Source: Actinomadura rifamycini DSM 43936 (GTDB lineage: Bacteria > Actinomycetota > Actinomycetes > Streptosporangiales > Streptosporangiaceae). Taken from it: 64,000 bases of DNA. The stretch is from NCBI RefSeq assembly GCF_000425065.1, contig NZ_AULB01000011.1:232604-296603 (forward strand). Direction: 5' to 3'. Position 1 is the first letter of the stretch. The number at the start of each line of letters is the position of its first letter. Both the position numbers and the translations under genes were made by a program. The notes under the pieces are model-generated. The model saw only the letters and a program-made list of their open reading frames with translations. It was not told where the DNA came from and made no database searches. Shown in pieces: positions 53,501-62,524 of the stretch.

Positions 53501-54764
53501 GCGCGTCAACAGTGATCTTCTTGCCGAGGTCGCCCTGCGCGACCGCCGTGGTGACCTGCGCGATGTTGCGGACCTGGAACGTCAGGTTCGACGCCATGCC
53601 GTTGACGTTGTTCGTCAGGTCCTTCCAGACGCCGCTCACGCCCGGCATCCGCGCCTGGCCGCCGAGCCGTCCCTCGGTGCCGACCTCGCGGGCGACGCGG
53701 GTCACCTCGGAGGCGAACGCCGACAGCGTGTCCACCATCTGGTTCACCGTCAGCTTCAGCTGCAGGATCTCGCCCTGCGCGTCGACGGTGATCTTCTTGC
53801 CGAGGTCGCCCTCGGCGACGGCCGTCGTGACCTGCGCGATGTTGCGGACCTGGTACGTCAGGTTGTTCGCCATCGCGTTGACGTTGTCGGTGAGGTTCTT
53901 CCAGACCCCGCTGACGCCCTGCACCCGCGCCTGGCCGCCGAGCTGCCCCTCGGTGCCGACCTCGCGGGCGACGCGGGTCACCTCGTCCGCGAACCGCGAC
54001 AGCTGGTCCACCATCGTGTTCACGGTGAGCTTGAGCTCCTGCAGCTCGCCCGTCGCCTCCACCGTGACCTTGCGGGTCAGGTCGCCCTTCGCGACGGCCG
54101 TGGTGACCTCGGCGATGTCGCGGACCTGCGCCGTGAGCCGGCCCGCCATCGCGTTCACCGCCGCCGTGACGTCCCGCCACCGGCCGGTCATGCCCCGCGA
54201 CGGCGCCTGCCCGCCGAGCCGCCCCTCGGTGCCGACCTCCCGGGCGAACTGCGTGACCTCCCAGGTGAACTGGTCGAGCAGCTCCACCATGCCGTTCACC
54301 GACCGCGCCATGCGCAGCAGCTCGCCGCGCATCGGCCGGCCGGCGACCCGCAGCTCGACCCGCCGGCTCAGGTCCCCCGCGGCGACGGCCTCCACCACCT
54401 GGTGCATCCCGAGGGAGAGGTCCGTCAGCTTCGCGATGATCGCGTTGGCGTCGTCCACCGCCCCCGCCCACGAGCCCTTCAGCGTGCCGGTGGTCAGCCG
54501 CCCGCCCAGCCGGCCCTCCCGGCCGATCTCCCGGCGGACGCGGGCCAGCCCCGCGTTCAGCTCGCTGCCGTTCTGCCGGATCTCCTCCAGCAGCGCCCCG
54601 GCCACCGCCACGGCGCCCTCGCCGGGCAGATCCAGCTCGGCCTTGGCCTTCCCGTCGCGCACGGCGACCAGCGCCTTCAGCAGGGGGGCGAGATCGGCGT
54701 CGCTGTAACGCGGCGTGGTGTCGCGCGACCCGCCGGAGCGGGCGCGAGACGCGGTGCGCGGCAT
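50508..54764 (-). CDS. Multi-HAMP hybrid histidine kinase
   Basis: 1,418 residues, no transmembrane segment, so cytoplasmic. Residues about 110-740 hold seven HAMP domains with a 92-residue period (GDL of each at about 130, 227, 319, 411, 503, 595, 687), joined by near-identical linkers [19 protein letters not shown]. Then GAF (about 745-885), coiled coil (890-965), HisKA with [16 protein letters not shown] (His ~976), HATPase_c ([20 protein letters not shown]) and a C-terminal receiver ([20 protein letters not shown]). The architecture recalls fungal group III (Nik1/Os-1) osmosensing kinases. ATG at 54764 chosen with AGGAGG 9 nt upstream; ATG 54773 directly abuts it. Confidence 0.93.
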   Translation of the reverse strand: MPRTASRARSGGSRDTTPRYSDADLAPLLKALVAVRDGKAKAELDLPGEGAVAVAGALLEEIRQNGSELNAGLARVRREIGREGRLGGRLTTGTLKGSWAGAVDDANAIIAKLTDLSLGMHQVVEAVAAGDLSRRVELRVAGRPMRGELLRMARSVNGMVELLDQFTWEVTQFAREVGTEGRLGGQAPSRGMTGRWRDVTAAVNAMAGRLTAQVRDIAEVTTAVAKGDLTRKVTVEATGELQELKLTVNTMVDQLSRFADEVTRVAREVGTEGQLGGQARVQGVSGVWKNLTDNVNAMANNLTYQVRNIAQVTTAVAEGDLGKKITVDAQGEILQLKLTVNQMVDTLSAFASEVTRVAREVGTEGRLGGQARMPGVSGVWKDLTNNVNGMASNLTFQVRNIAQVTTAVAQGDLGKKITVDAQGEILELKDTVNTMVDTLSAFADEVTRVAREVGTEGRLGGQARVPGVSGVWKDLTDNVNGMANNLTMQVRGIAKVTTAVAQGDLTRRIEVDAQGEILQLKDTLNTMVDTLSAFADEVSRVAREVGTEGRLGGQAIVPGAGGMWKDLTDNVNGMASNLTYQVRNIAQVATAVAHGDLTRRIDVNAQGEILELKTTLNTMVDTLSSFASEVTRVAREVGSEGRLGGQAEVEGVSGTWKRLTESVNELARNLTTQVRAIGEVASAVAEGDLTRTITVEARGEVAELSDNVNLMVATLRETTRANDQQDWLKSNLARIGGMMQGHRDLQQVANLIIRELTPTASAQYGAFYLAEPSGEETELALIAGYGTRRRTQKGTVRFAFGEGLVGQAAQERRPLLISEAPADYVKIGSGLGEASPVNIIVLPIVFEGTVLGAIELASFGRFTDVHLAFFSQLIETIGVTLNTISANTRTEALLAESQRLASELQERSDELQRQQAELRHSNTELEEKAALLAQQNRAIEIQNYQIEQARRTLEERAEQLAISSRYKSEFLANMSHELRTPLNSLLVLAKLLSENQGGNLTDKQVEFAQTIYDSGTDLLTLINDILDLAKVEAGKMELHPQRLSVPALVDYVDATFRPLSQDKGLQFGVEVAPDVPGTLFTDEQRLQQVLRNLLSNAVKFTAEGEVRLLIERAGDIDFTLPALWNTPDVIAFRVIDTGIGVSADKLQVIFEAFQQADGTTSRRYGGTGLGLSISRNIARLLGGEIHAESKPGHGSVFTLYLPAQYSESDGRRRAPQDGAVAEPDVPAIAPAEDAAEAAEGAAPAAEAAPAAPETGRRGERRPVRARRRAEPDRAVEGMLAEPPADFLDTVLSGRKVLIVDDDVRNVFALTSVLEGYGMDVLYAEDGQAGIDLLHRNPDVALVLMDVMMPGLDGYATTSAIRKMPQFAELPIIVITAKVMKGDREKSLEAGASDYVPKPVDVDHLLDVMRNWLKPSVVR
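52547..54407 (-). repeat. HAMP-coding tandem repeats, 276-bp period
   Basis: Six full units plus a diverged first unit inside the kinase gene; copies 3-6 are very similar at the DNA level (for example GTCCTTCCAGACCCCGCT recurs). Such identity favours recombination-driven copy change and gene conversion. Confidence 0.85.
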
Positions 54765-55122
54765 GCTATTCATCCTCCTGGCCCGCGTTCGTGGGGTACC
54801 GGATGCCACTGACTCCTTCTCCGGGCCTTTTCCGGCCGCTTCGGGCGGCCTCCCGGCCGCATCTGTACTCTACGTTGCCGGACGGCCCGGAGCCCGAATC
54901 ACACTCTGCCGGTCAACGGACGGTAACGACCGCGCATCCGTGCACGTAGTCTTCGCACGTAGTCTTCGTGTTACGGTCTGTCGTGTCGTGGCCGGGGGCT
55001 CGACGTCCCCGGGCTCGGAGGTGCGGTGCGGCCCCGGCGCGCGGCTCTTCTGGCCGGGCGGTCGAGCAGTCTGTCACGATAGCCAGACCCGGGTAGTGGA
55101 CGCATCGAACGAGGGACGACAG
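54765..55122. other. Divergent regulatory region between kinase and SpoIIE genes
   Basis: 358 bp without a credible gene; it should contain both promoters. It includes a perfect 13-bp tandem duplication (54942-54967) and the relatively AT-rich AGTCTTCGTGTTACGGTCTG. No clear terminator. Confidence 0.55.
54942..54967. repeat. Perfect 13-bp tandem duplication GCACGTAGTCTTC
   Basis: Two adjacent identical copies (54942-54954 and 54955-54967), upstream of the SpoIIE gene. Might be paired operator half sites or a slippage product. Confidence 0.8.
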
Positions 55123-57525
55123 TTGGATCGGCAGACGGCGTCGGCCACCTTCCCGTCCGCCGCGGCGGCGGTCGCGGACGCGCGCCGGTTCGTCCGGAAG
55201 GTGCTCGCCGACTGGGGCATGGACGAGATCTCCGACGACGCGATCCTGGCGACCAGCGAGCTGGCCACCAACGCGATCGCCTACGCGGGGACGTCCTTCG
55301 AGGTCACCTGCCGGCTCGAGGGCGACGACGTCGAGATCGAGGTCCGCGACCGGCACCCCACCCGCGGCATCGAGATGCCCGGCGTCACCGCGTCCAGCGG
55401 GCGCGGCCTCCCGTCCATCGCCACGCTCGCCGACTCGTGGGGCGTCTCCTACGACCGCCGCACCAAGGGCGTGTGGTTCCGCCTCCCGCGTCCCGGCGCC
55501 GAGGCACGGGACGAGGACGACCGTGAGCCCGCCGGTGAGCCCGTCCGCGAGGACGCCCCGGGCCCCGAGACCGCCGAAACCGACCGGGGCGCGCCGCGCG
55601 CCGAGCCGGCCGCCGCCCGTCCGGCCGACGCCCCCGTCGACCTGACGGCCGCGGACGAGAGCGGCACGGACGAGAGCGGCGGGGACCGGGCCGCGGCGTC
55701 CCCGAACGGCGCCGCGGCGCTGCGCGACCGCCTGCGCGAGCGCGCCGCGCGCCCCCGCGAAGCCGACCCGGCGGCCGACGCCGCGGTGGCCGCGGACGCG
55801 CGCGTCGCCGGCGAGGGCGTCGGCGAGGTCCCCGCCGACGGGGCCCGGCTGCTCCGCTCGCCCGCCGCCGTCGAGTCCATGCAGGACGGCGTCGCCGCCG
55901 TCCGGGAGATGCTGGGCGCCGAGGGCGCGGCCATCCTACTCACCGAGCGCGACGGGCGGCTCATCATGGGCGCGTCCAGCGGCACCGCCGCCGAGCTGCC
56001 CCTCGGCGAACTGTCGGTCGCCGGGCTCGCCCCCGCCGTCCGCGCCGGATCCCCCTGGGTCGCCGTGGACGCGGCCGACCCGATCGCCGTCGCCCTGCGG
56101 GCCAGTTCGGTCACGGCCGCGCCCCTGGAGTCCCAGGGGCGCCTCACCGGCCTCCTCGTCGCCGTCTCCACCGCCCCGGGCCGCTTCACCCAGAGCGACG
56201 GGGCCCGGACCGGACGGCTCGCCGAAGAGCTGTCGCTCTCCCTGGAGAAGGCCCGGGTCGGCGAGCTGGAACGGTCCTGGCGCGGCTGGCTCAGCTTCGT
56301 CGCCGAGGCCAGCGACCTGCTCGCCGGCACCCTCGACCAGGAACGCACGATGGCGCTCGTCGCGCAGCTCGTCGTGCCCCGGCTCGCCACCTGGTGCGCC
56401 GTCTACACCGTCGCCGAGGCCGAACCGGCCCGGCTCGCCTACGTCTGGCACGCCGACGAGGACCGCGCCGACGGCCTGCGCGCCCTGCTCGACGAGGCCG
56501 GGCCCGCCCCCGCCATGGACGTCCCCGGGCCCTGGCACGGCTTCGCCGAGGCGCCCGAGGACGTCCGCGCCGCCGCCGGCGACACCGCCGCCGACCAGGT
56601 CTACGCGTTCCCGCTGATCGCGCGCGGGCGGCGCATCGGCACCATCCTCATCGGCCGCCCCGCCGGCGACCGCTTCGCCCGCAGCGCCATCGAGCTGGCC
56701 GAGGAGCTCAGCCGCCGCGCCGCGCTCGCCGTCGACAACGCGCGCCTGTTCTCCGCCCAGACCGCCATGAGCAGCGCCCTGCAGCGCAGCCTCCTGCCGC
56801 CCGCGATCCCCGAGATCCCCGGCCTCGAGGTCGCCGTGGTGTACGAGCCGGCGGGGGAGGGCAGCGAGGTCGGCGGCGACTTCTACGACGTCTTCGAGAG
56901 CGGCCCCGGCGACGGCGCGCCCGCGCTCGACGACGCCGCGCCCGGACGCTGGCGGTTCGCGATCGGCGACGTGTGCGGCACCGGACCGGAGGCCGCCGCC
57001 GTCACCGGACTGGCCCGCCACGCGCTGCGGATCCTCGCCGCCGAGGACATGTCCGTCCCCGACGTGCTCGGCCGGCTCAACCGGCTCATCCTCGGCGAGG
57101 GGGAGCGCGGACGGCTGCTCACCCTGCTGCACGGCGAGATCATCGCCCGCCGCGCCCGCGACGGCGTGACCATCCGGCTGTCCAGCGCCGGGCACCCGCC
57201 GCCGCTGATCCTCGACCCGGACGGCGGCGTCCGCGAGGCCGCGTCCTCGCAGCCGCTGCTGGGGGTGTTCGACGACGTCGACTTCCAAACCGATACGGTC
57301 GAACTCCGCCGCGGGGAGGTGCTGCTGTGCGTGACCGACGGCGTCACCGAGCGACGTTCCGGCGGACGGCTGCTCGGGGACGGCAACGGGCTCGAGCGGC
57401 TGCTGGCCGGCTGCACCGGGCTCAGCGCGGGGGCCGTCGCCGCCCGCATCCAGCGAGCGGTGCGCGACTTCGGCCCCGAGCCGTCGAACGACGACGTTGC
57501 CCTGATAGTTCTGCGGGCGTCATGA
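55123..57525 (+). CDS. HATPase-GAF-GAF-SpoIIE (PP2C) signalling phosphatase
   Basis: 800 residues. Domains: HATPase_c_2/RsbW-like (1-125; DAILATSELATNAIAYAG and SSGRGLPSIATLADSWGV), an acidic disordered linker (125-235), a first GAF (about 240-375), a second GAF (about 390-540; QLVVPRLATWCAVYTVAEAE) and a SpoIIE/PP2C phosphatase (about 555-800; EGSEVGGDFYDVF metal Asp, RWRFAIGDVCGTGPEAAAVT, VLLCVTDGVTERR, PSNDDVALIVLR). It would dephosphorylate a STAS antagonist such as the one encoded next. TTG start is chosen for GAGGG 7 nt upstream; GTG 55096 is possible. Kinase-like and phosphatase activities in one chain is typical of actinobacteria. Confidence 0.88.
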   Translation: MDRQTASATFPSAAAAVADARRFVRKVLADWGMDEISDDAILATSELATNAIAYAGTSFEVTCRLEGDDVEIEVRDRHPTRGIEMPGVTASSGRGLPSIATLADSWGVSYDRRTKGVWFRLPRPGAEARDEDDREPAGEPVREDAPGPETAETDRGAPRAEPAAARPADAPVDLTAADESGTDESGGDRAAASPNGAAALRDRLRERAARPREADPAADAAVAADARVAGEGVGEVPADGARLLRSPAAVESMQDGVAAVREMLGAEGAAILLTERDGRLIMGASSGTAAELPLGELSVAGLAPAVRAGSPWVAVDAADPIAVALRASSVTAAPLESQGRLTGLLVAVSTAPGRFTQSDGARTGRLAEELSLSLEKARVGELERSWRGWLSFVAEASDLLAGTLDQERTMALVAQLVVPRLATWCAVYTVAEAEPARLAYVWHADEDRADGLRALLDEAGPAPAMDVPGPWHGFAEAPEDVRAAAGDTAADQVYAFPLIARGRRIGTILIGRPAGDRFARSAIELAEELSRRAALAVDNARLFSAQTAMSSALQRSLLPPAIPEIPGLEVAVVYEPAGEGSEVGGDFYDVFESGPGDGAPALDDAAPGRWRFAIGDVCGTGPEAAAVTGLARHALRILAAEDMSVPDVLGRLNRLILGEGERGRLLTLLHGEIIARRARDGVTIRLSSAGHPPPLILDPDGGVREAASSQPLLGVFDDVDFQTDTVELRRGEVLLCVTDGVTERRSGGRLLGDGNGLERLLAGCTGLSAGAVAARIQRAVRDFGPEPSNDDVALIVLRAS

Positions 57526-57556
57526 TGGAGACCAACGATCGGTAAGGTGGGGTGGC

Positions 57557-57898
57557 GTGGGGCTTGCCTTGCACACGACACGACAGGACGGCCGCGCGAC
57601 GATCACCGCGCGCGGTTCCATCGACCTGAACTCCTCCGATGAGCTGCGCTCACGGCTGACCGAGCTCGTCGACGCGGGGGAGCGGGCCGTCGTGGTCGAT
57701 CTCGCCGCGGTCGACTTCTGCGACTCGTCGGGCCTGAACGTCCTCGTCCGCGCGTACAAGCACGCGCGGGCGCAGAACGCCACGCTCACCGTCACCGGTG
57801 CTTACGGACGGGTCGAGAACGTCCTGCGGACGACCGGCCTGGACCGCTTCCTCATGGAAGACGCGCCGGAGGAGACGGCGTCCGACGGTGGACGGTGA
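57557..57898 (+). CDS. STAS-domain anti-sigma factor antagonist
   Basis: 113 residues, RsbV/SpoIIAA-like. Core: GRATITARGSIDLNSSDELR, AVVVDLAAVDFCDSSGLNVL with the phosphorylatable Ser in DSSGLN, and VENVLRTTGLDRFL. Phosphorylation by a HATPase kinase and removal by a SpoIIE phosphatase would switch its binding to anti-sigma. GTG start, 31 bp after the phosphatase stop, so probably cotranscribed. Confidence 0.92.
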   Translation: MGLALHTTRQDGRATITARGSIDLNSSDELRSRLTELVDAGERAVVVDLAAVDFCDSSGLNVLVRAYKHARAQNATLTVTGAYGRVENVLRTTGLDRFLMEDAPEETASDGGR

Positions 57899-57976
57899 CC
57901 GGCACACCGAGGACGGGCACACGGGAGTTCGGGACATGACGGAGCGGGACCCGATGCAGAACGGCGAGCGGGCGGA

Positions 57977-58357
57977 GTGACCGACCCGATGACCGAGACC
58001 ACGCTGCGCGCGGCGCCGCAGACCGAGGCGGTCGAGTACGCGCGCCGCCTCGCCGCCCGCACCATGCGCACCTGGGCCCTCATGGAACGCGAGGAGCTCG
58101 TCACCGCCATCGTGGCCGAGCTGGTGGCCAACGCCGTCCGGCACGCCGGGACGGCGCTGGAGCTGCGGCTGCTGCGCGGCGCCGGGCGGGTCCGCGTCGA
58201 GGTCCGCGACCGCGCCGCCCAGCTGCCCCGCCTCACCGTCCCCGGCCCCCTGGACGAGTCGCACCGCGGCCTGTTCATCGTCGACCGCTTCGCCACGTCC
58301 TGGGGAGCCGACCCGGTCACCGGCGGCAAGGTCGTCTGGGCCGAGGTCAGCATCTGA
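57977..58357 (+). CDS. HATPase_c_2 anti-sigma-factor-like serine kinase
   Basis: 126 residues, RsbW/SpoIIAB-like. N-box VTAIVAELVANAVRHAG, RVRVEVRDRAAQLPRLTV and G-region ESHRGLFIVDRFATSWG. Expected to phosphorylate the STAS protein and/or sequester a sigma factor. GTG start with GCGGA near; 78 bp after the STAS gene. Convergent with the DAHP synthase. Confidence 0.88.
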   Translation: MTDPMTETTLRAAPQTEAVEYARRLAARTMRTWALMEREELVTAIVAELVANAVRHAGTALELRLLRGAGRVRVEVRDRAAQLPRLTVPGPLDESHRGLFIVDRFATSWGADPVTGGKVVWAEVSI

Positions 58358-58375
58358 CGGACGCCCGGAACGACG

Positions 58376-58410
58376 GCGCCCGGCGATCCCGCGGAGGGAC
58401 GGCCGGGCGC
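58376..58410. terminator. Candidate bidirectional hairpin
   Basis: GCGCCCGGC (58376-58384) pairs with GCCGGGCGC (58402-58410); loop of 17 nt. It lies between convergent genes. Confidence 0.5.
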
Positions 58411-58423
58411 GCGCGCACGAGGC

Positions 58424-59773
58424 TCAGACGGACTTGCGGTACAGCTCGGCGACCATGAACGCCAGGTCGAGCGACTGCCCGCGGTTCAGCCGCGGGTCGC
58501 AGGCCGTCTCGTACCGCTGGTGCAGATCGTCCTCCACCAGCCCGTGGCCGCCGCCGACGCACTCGGTCACGTCGTCGCCGGTGAACTCGATGTGGATGCC
58601 GCCCGGGTGCGTGCCGAGCGCCCGGTGCACCTCGAAGAAGCCCGCGACCTCGTCCAGGACGTCGTCCAGCCGGCGCGTCTTGTGCCCGCTCGGCGCCTCG
58701 AACGTGTTCCCGTGCATCGGGTCGCACACCCACGCCACCGGGGCGCCGCTCTGGTGCACCTTCTCGATCAGCGGCGGCAGCGCGTCCCGGATCTTGCCGG
58801 CGCCCATCCGGGTGACGAACGTGAGCCGCCCCGGCTCGCCGTCCGGGTTCAGCCGGTCGATCAGCGCGAGCGCGTCGTCGGCCGTCGTCGTCGGCCCCAG
58901 CTTGACCCCGATCGGGTTGCTGATGTGCCGGAGGAACTCGACGTGCGCGCCGTCCAGCTGCCGGGTGCGCTCACCGATCCACAGGAAGTGCGCCGACACG
59001 TCGTACGGGCGGCCGCTCAGGCTGTCGATCCGGGTCAGCGCCCGCTCGTACTCCAGCAGCAGCGCCTCGTGGCTGGAGTAGAACTCCACGCCGTGGAACT
59101 CGTCCGGGTTCACCCCGCACGCCTTCATGAACGTCAGCGCCCGGTCGATCTCGCCCGCGAGCCGCTCGTAGCTGCGTCCCGCCGGGCTCTGCTGGACGAA
59201 GTCGCGGTTCCAGGTGTGCACCTGCCGCAGGTCGGCGTACCCGCCCTTGGTGAACGCCCGGCACAGGTTCAGCGTCACCGCGGAGCAGTGGTACGCCTTC
59301 AGCAGCCGCTGCGGGTCGTTGCGGCGCGACTCGGCGTCGAACGCGAACCCGTTGACGGCGTCGCCCCGGTACGCGGGCAGCTCCACGCCGCCCCGCGCCT
59401 CCACCGGCTTGGACCGCGGCTTGGCGAACTGCCCCGCCATCCGCCCGATCTTCACGACCGGGACGCTGGCGGCGTAGGTGAGCACGACCGCCATCTGCAG
59501 CAGGGTCTTCAGCTTGTTCTTCACGGCGTCGGCGTTCGATCCCTCGAACGTCTCGGCGCAGTCGCCGCCCTGCAGGACGAACGCCTCGCCGCGGGCCACG
59601 TCCGCGAGCCGGTCCTTGAGCTGGTCGCACTCACCGGCGAAGACGAGCGGCGGCTGCGCGGCGAGCTCGGCCGCGACCGCCCGGACCTCGTCCGGATCGT
59701 CCCATTCGGGCTGCTGGAGGGCGGGGAGGGAGCGCCAGGCGTCCAGATCCCCAGAGGGCGTGGAAGTACTCAC
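58424..59773 (-). CDS. Class II 3-deoxy-7-phosphoheptulonate (DAHP) synthase
   Basis: 449 residues. First step of the shikimate pathway: PEP + erythrose-4-phosphate to DAHP. Class II (plant/AroG-Mtb) features: FAGECDQLKDRLADVARGEA, FVLQGGDCAETFEGSNAD, VKIGRMAGQFAKPRS, GVEFYSSHEALLLEYERALT, GVKLGPTTTADDALALIDRL, WVCDPMHGNTFEAPSGHKTR and the C-terminal ETACDPRLNRGQSLDLAFMV. Full length. ATG start. No other aromatic-pathway gene in the window. Confidence 0.96.
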   Translation of the reverse strand: MSTSTPSGDLDAWRSLPALQQPEWDDPDEVRAVAAELAAQPPLVFAGECDQLKDRLADVARGEAFVLQGGDCAETFEGSNADAVKNKLKTLLQMAVVLTYAASVPVVKIGRMAGQFAKPRSKPVEARGGVELPAYRGDAVNGFAFDAESRRNDPQRLLKAYHCSAVTLNLCRAFTKGGYADLRQVHTWNRDFVQQSPAGRSYERLAGEIDRALTFMKACGVNPDEFHGVEFYSSHEALLLEYERALTRIDSLSGRPYDVSAHFLWIGERTRQLDGAHVEFLRHISNPIGVKLGPTTTADDALALIDRLNPDGEPGRLTFVTRMGAGKIRDALPPLIEKVHQSGAPVAWVCDPMHGNTFEAPSGHKTRRLDDVLDEVAGFFEVHRALGTHPGGIHIEFTGDDVTECVGGGHGLVEDDLHQRYETACDPRLNRGQSLDLAFMVAELYRKSV

Positions 59774-59850
59774 GTGGAAAGGCTATGGCACGGTCCGCCG
59801 CGGCGGGGCCATCCGCCCGGGACGGACGGCACCTCCGGCCCCGAACGCGA

Positions 59851-59880
59851 ACCGGGCGGCCCCGTTCGGGACCGCCCGGT
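59851..59880 (-). terminator. Hairpin after the sigma factor gene
   Basis: ACCGGGCGG-C-CCCG, loop TT, CGGG-A-CCGCCCGGT. It lies 40 bp beyond the sigma gene stop and before the DAHP synthase promoter. Confidence 0.7.
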
Positions 59881-59919
59881 GACGTTTCTCGGACCGTGGG
59901 GACGGGCCGCGGCCGCCGC

Positions 59920-60930
59920 TCACGCGGCGCGGCTGCCGGCACCGGCCCGCACGGGGCCCCGCACCGCGGCGTGCGCGTCCGCCAGCGCCCGGCGGCCGCT
60001 CAGGTCCGTCTCGTTCGCGAGCTGCCGCAGGCGCCGCAGCGACCGGTCGGTGATCTGCCGCACCCGGTTGTGGCTCAGGCCGTACCGGGCGCCGATCTGC
60101 GCGTACGACAGCGGCTGGCCGCTGTCCATCCCGAACCGGGCCCGCAGGATCGCGGCCTCCCGCTCCGGCAGCCGGTCCAGCAGCCGCGCGAGGCCCTCGA
60201 TGTCGTCCAGCGCGAGGATCTCCGCCTCGGGCGTGACGGCGTCGGGATCCTCGAGCAGGTCGCCCATCGGCGTCTCGCCGGCGTCGTCGACGGTCGCGTC
60301 GAGGCTCGCCGGGTCGCGCCGCCAGCGCAGCAGCTCGTCCACGTGCTCGGCGTCGGCGCCCACCGCCCCGGCGAGCTCCTCGCGGGTGGGCTCGCGGCCC
60401 AGCTCGCGGCCGAGCTGCCGCTCGGCGCGCCGCAGCCGGGAAAGCTCCTCCTCCACGTGGACCGGCAGCCGGATCGTGCGGGCCGTGTGACTCAGCCCGC
60501 GCCCGATCGCCTGCCTGATCCACCACGTCGCGTACGTGGAGAACTTGAAACCGCGGCGGTAGTCGAACTTCTCCACCGCCCGCATCAGCCCCAGGTTCCC
60601 CTCCTGGATGAGGTCGATGAGGGGCAACGAGTCGGTCGGGTATTTGCGGGCGATCGAGACCACGAGCCGCAGGTTCGCCTCGACGAAGCGCTGCTTCGCG
60701 CGCAGCCCCGCCGCGGTCAACTCCTCCAGCTCCTCGCGGGACACGCCCTCGGGCACGTTCCCCTCGGCGAGGAGCTGTTCGGCGTACAGGCCCCCTTCGA
60801 TCGCCTTCGCCAGATCGACCTCTTCCTCCGCGTCCAGCAGGGGGGTTCGGCCGATCCGGTCGAGGTACGCCCCGACAAGGTCCTTGTCGGTGACGTCGAC
60901 CCTGTCGCCCTTGGTACGGGTTGCAGCCAT
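59920..60930 (-). CDS. Group 2 RNA polymerase sigma factor (HrdD/SigB-like)
   Basis: 336 residues. Region 1.2 DLVGAYLDRIGRTPLLDAEE; region 2 RFVEANLRLVVSIARKYPTD, LIQEGNLGLMRAVEKFDYRR, GFKFSTYATWWIRQAI; region 3 HVEEELSRLRRAERQLGREL; region 4 LDRLPEREAAILRARFGM and LSYAQIGARYGLSHNRVRQI. The short N-terminus without region 1.1 separates it from the principal sigma. Such factors serve stress and stationary phase. Not a SigB/F type (no direct anti-sigma pairing expected), though it lies 1.6 kb from the partner-switch genes. Confidence 0.92.
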   Translation of the reverse strand: MAATRTKGDRVDVTDKDLVGAYLDRIGRTPLLDAEEEVDLAKAIEGGLYAEQLLAEGNVPEGVSREELEELTAAGLRAKQRFVEANLRLVVSIARKYPTDSLPLIDLIQEGNLGLMRAVEKFDYRRGFKFSTYATWWIRQAIGRGLSHTARTIRLPVHVEEELSRLRRAERQLGRELGREPTREELAGAVGADAEHVDELLRWRRDPASLDATVDDAGETPMGDLLEDPDAVTPEAEILALDDIEGLARLLDRLPEREAAILRARFGMDSGQPLSYAQIGARYGLSHNRVRQITDRSLRRLRQLANETDLSGRRALADAHAAVRGPVRAGAGSRAA

Positions 60931-61061
60931 CCTGACCCTTCTCCGGTGCGATCTCCCTATGGGGACAACGCTAATTACCGCTCTGTGATTCCCAGCGGGG
61001 GAATACTCCGAGGCTGTAAGCCGCTCTACGGACCTGATACCCCGACTGAGGAGAATCCGAC

Positions 61062-61415
61062 ATGGCGACCGTGAACCTGACCGTCGACAACTTCGACGAG
61101 GTGGCCCAGGGCGACGGGATCGTGCTGGTCGACTTCTGGGCGTCCTGGTGCGGCCCCTGCCGCCGGTTCGCGCCCGTGTACGAGAAGTCGGCGGGCAAGC
61201 ACGACGACATCGTGTTCGGCAAGGTCGACACCGAGGCCGAGCCCGAGCTGTCGGAGCGCTTCGGCATCTCCTCGATCCCCACGCTGATGGCCATCCGCGA
61301 CGGCGTGATCGTCTTCGCGGAGCCCGGGGCGCTGCCCGAGCAGGTCCTGGAGAACGTCATCGAGCAGGTCCGCGGGCTCGACATGGACGACGTCCGCGCC
61401 CGGATGAAGTCCTGA
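61062..61415 (+). CDS. trxA: Thioredoxin
   Basis: 117 residues, cytoplasmic. Active site VDFWASWCGPCRRFAPVY (WCGPC) and cis-Pro loop SIPTLMAIRDG are present. Reduces protein disulfides using thioredoxin reductase. ATG start with TGAGGAG 8-9 nt upstream. The gene is divergent from the sigma factor (131 bp between starts); no reductase gene is adjacent. Confidence 0.93.
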   Translation: MATVNLTVDNFDEVAQGDGIVLVDFWASWCGPCRRFAPVYEKSAGKHDDIVFGKVDTEAEPELSERFGISSIPTLMAIRDGVIVFAEPGALPEQVLENVIEQVRGLDMDDVRARMKS

Positions 61416-61684
61416 CCGACGCCGGCGAAGTGCCCCTGTGCGGGCGGACGCGTACGGGCGGACCATACGGGCGCACGTGTGCCGATGGAGGAGCATGTGC
61501 CGGTGGGAACGGCCGGTGGCGTCCGGCCGTTCCCCGAGGCCGGCCGTGACGGACGCGCCGGGTGGCGAGCGCGGCGCCCGCCGGGTGACGGGACGGGGAC
61601 GCCCGACCGAAGCCGCGGCGGCACGATGGCAAAGAAGGCCGCCGCGCCGCCCGTTCCGCCCGGTGGATGGACGATGATGGACGG

Positions 61685-62524
61685 ATGCTCGTCGATGTCG
61701 TGCCATACCTGGTGTGCCCCGTGTGCGGAGCGGACCTCGCGTTGACGGACGGCCGGCTGCACTGCCCGTCCGGACACGCTTTCGACATCGCACGGCAGGG
61801 CTACGCGAACCTGCTCCCCGGCAACGCCCGCCCCGGCACCGCCGACACCCCGGAGATGGTCCGGGCGCGCGCCGAGTTCCTGGGCGCCGGCCACTTCGCC
61901 CCGATCGTCGACCGGCTCGCCCGGACGGTCGCCGCGTCGCCGGACGGCCCGGGCTGCGTCCTGGACGCGGGCGCGGGCACCGGCTACTACCTGGCCCGCA
62001 TCCTCGACCGGACGCCCGGCGCCGTCGGCCTCGCGATCGACATCTCCAAGCACGCCGCGCGCCGCGCCGCCAAGGCGCACCCGCGCGCCGGCGCGGTCGT
62101 CGCCGACCTGTGGCGCCCGCTGCCGGTGCGGGACGGCGCCGCCGACGCCGTCGTCAACGTGTTCGCCCCCCGCAACGCCGCCGAGTTCCACCGCGTCCTG
62201 CGTCCCGACGGGCCGCTGTTCGCCGTGACCCCCTCCCCGGGGCACCTGGGTCCGCTCGTCGAGTCGCTCGGACTGATCTCGGTCGACGAGCGCAAGACCG
62301 AGCGCACCGACGCCGCGCTGGCCGGCTACTTCAAGCCGGACGGCCGGGAGCGCCTGGACACGGAGGCCGTCCTCACCCACGAGGAGATCACCACGCTCGT
62401 GGGCATGGGGCCGAGCGCGCACCACGTACCGGAGGAGGTGCTCCGGGAACGCCTCGGACCGCTACCCGATCCGCTGCCGGTTCCCCTCTCCTTCGTCCTG
62501 TCCGCCTACCGGCGCCTCGAATAG
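61685..62524 (+). CDS. RlmA-like 23S rRNA guanine-N1 methyltransferase family protein
   Basis: 279 residues. N-terminal Zn finger LVCPVCGADLALTDGRLHCP then SGHAFDIARQGYANLLPGN; SAM domain GCVLDAGAGTGYYLARILDR, GLAIDISKHAARRAAKAHP, and DAVVNVFAPRNAAEFHRVLR. This order is that of RlmA(I/II), which methylate G745/G748 and in some producers confer macrolide/tylosin resistance. Start uncertain between ATG 61667 and 61685; the latter fits homologues. Its 3' end overlaps the convergent gene by 63 bp. Confidence 0.85.
   Translation: MLVDVVPYLVCPVCGADLALTDGRLHCPSGHAFDIARQGYANLLPGNARPGTADTPEMVRARAEFLGAGHFAPIVDRLARTVAASPDGPGCVLDAGAGTGYYLARILDRTPGAVGLAIDISKHAARRAAKAHPRAGAVVADLWRPLPVRDGAADAVVNVFAPRNAAEFHRVLRPDGPLFAVTPSPGHLGPLVESLGLISVDERKTERTDAALAGYFKPDGRERLDTEAVLTHEEITTLVGMGPSAHHVPEEVLRERLGPLPDPLPVPLSFVLSAYRRLE

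Noticed and set aside
52547..54407. Regular repeats considered as a CRISPR array or satellite
   Set aside because: The 276-bp units keep a reading frame and encode HAMP domains.
50556..54812. A 1,418-residue frame on the plus strand opposite the hybrid kinase
   Set aside because: Antisense shadow made by the repetitive HAMP DNA; composition (Arg, Asp, Gly, Val) is not protein-like.
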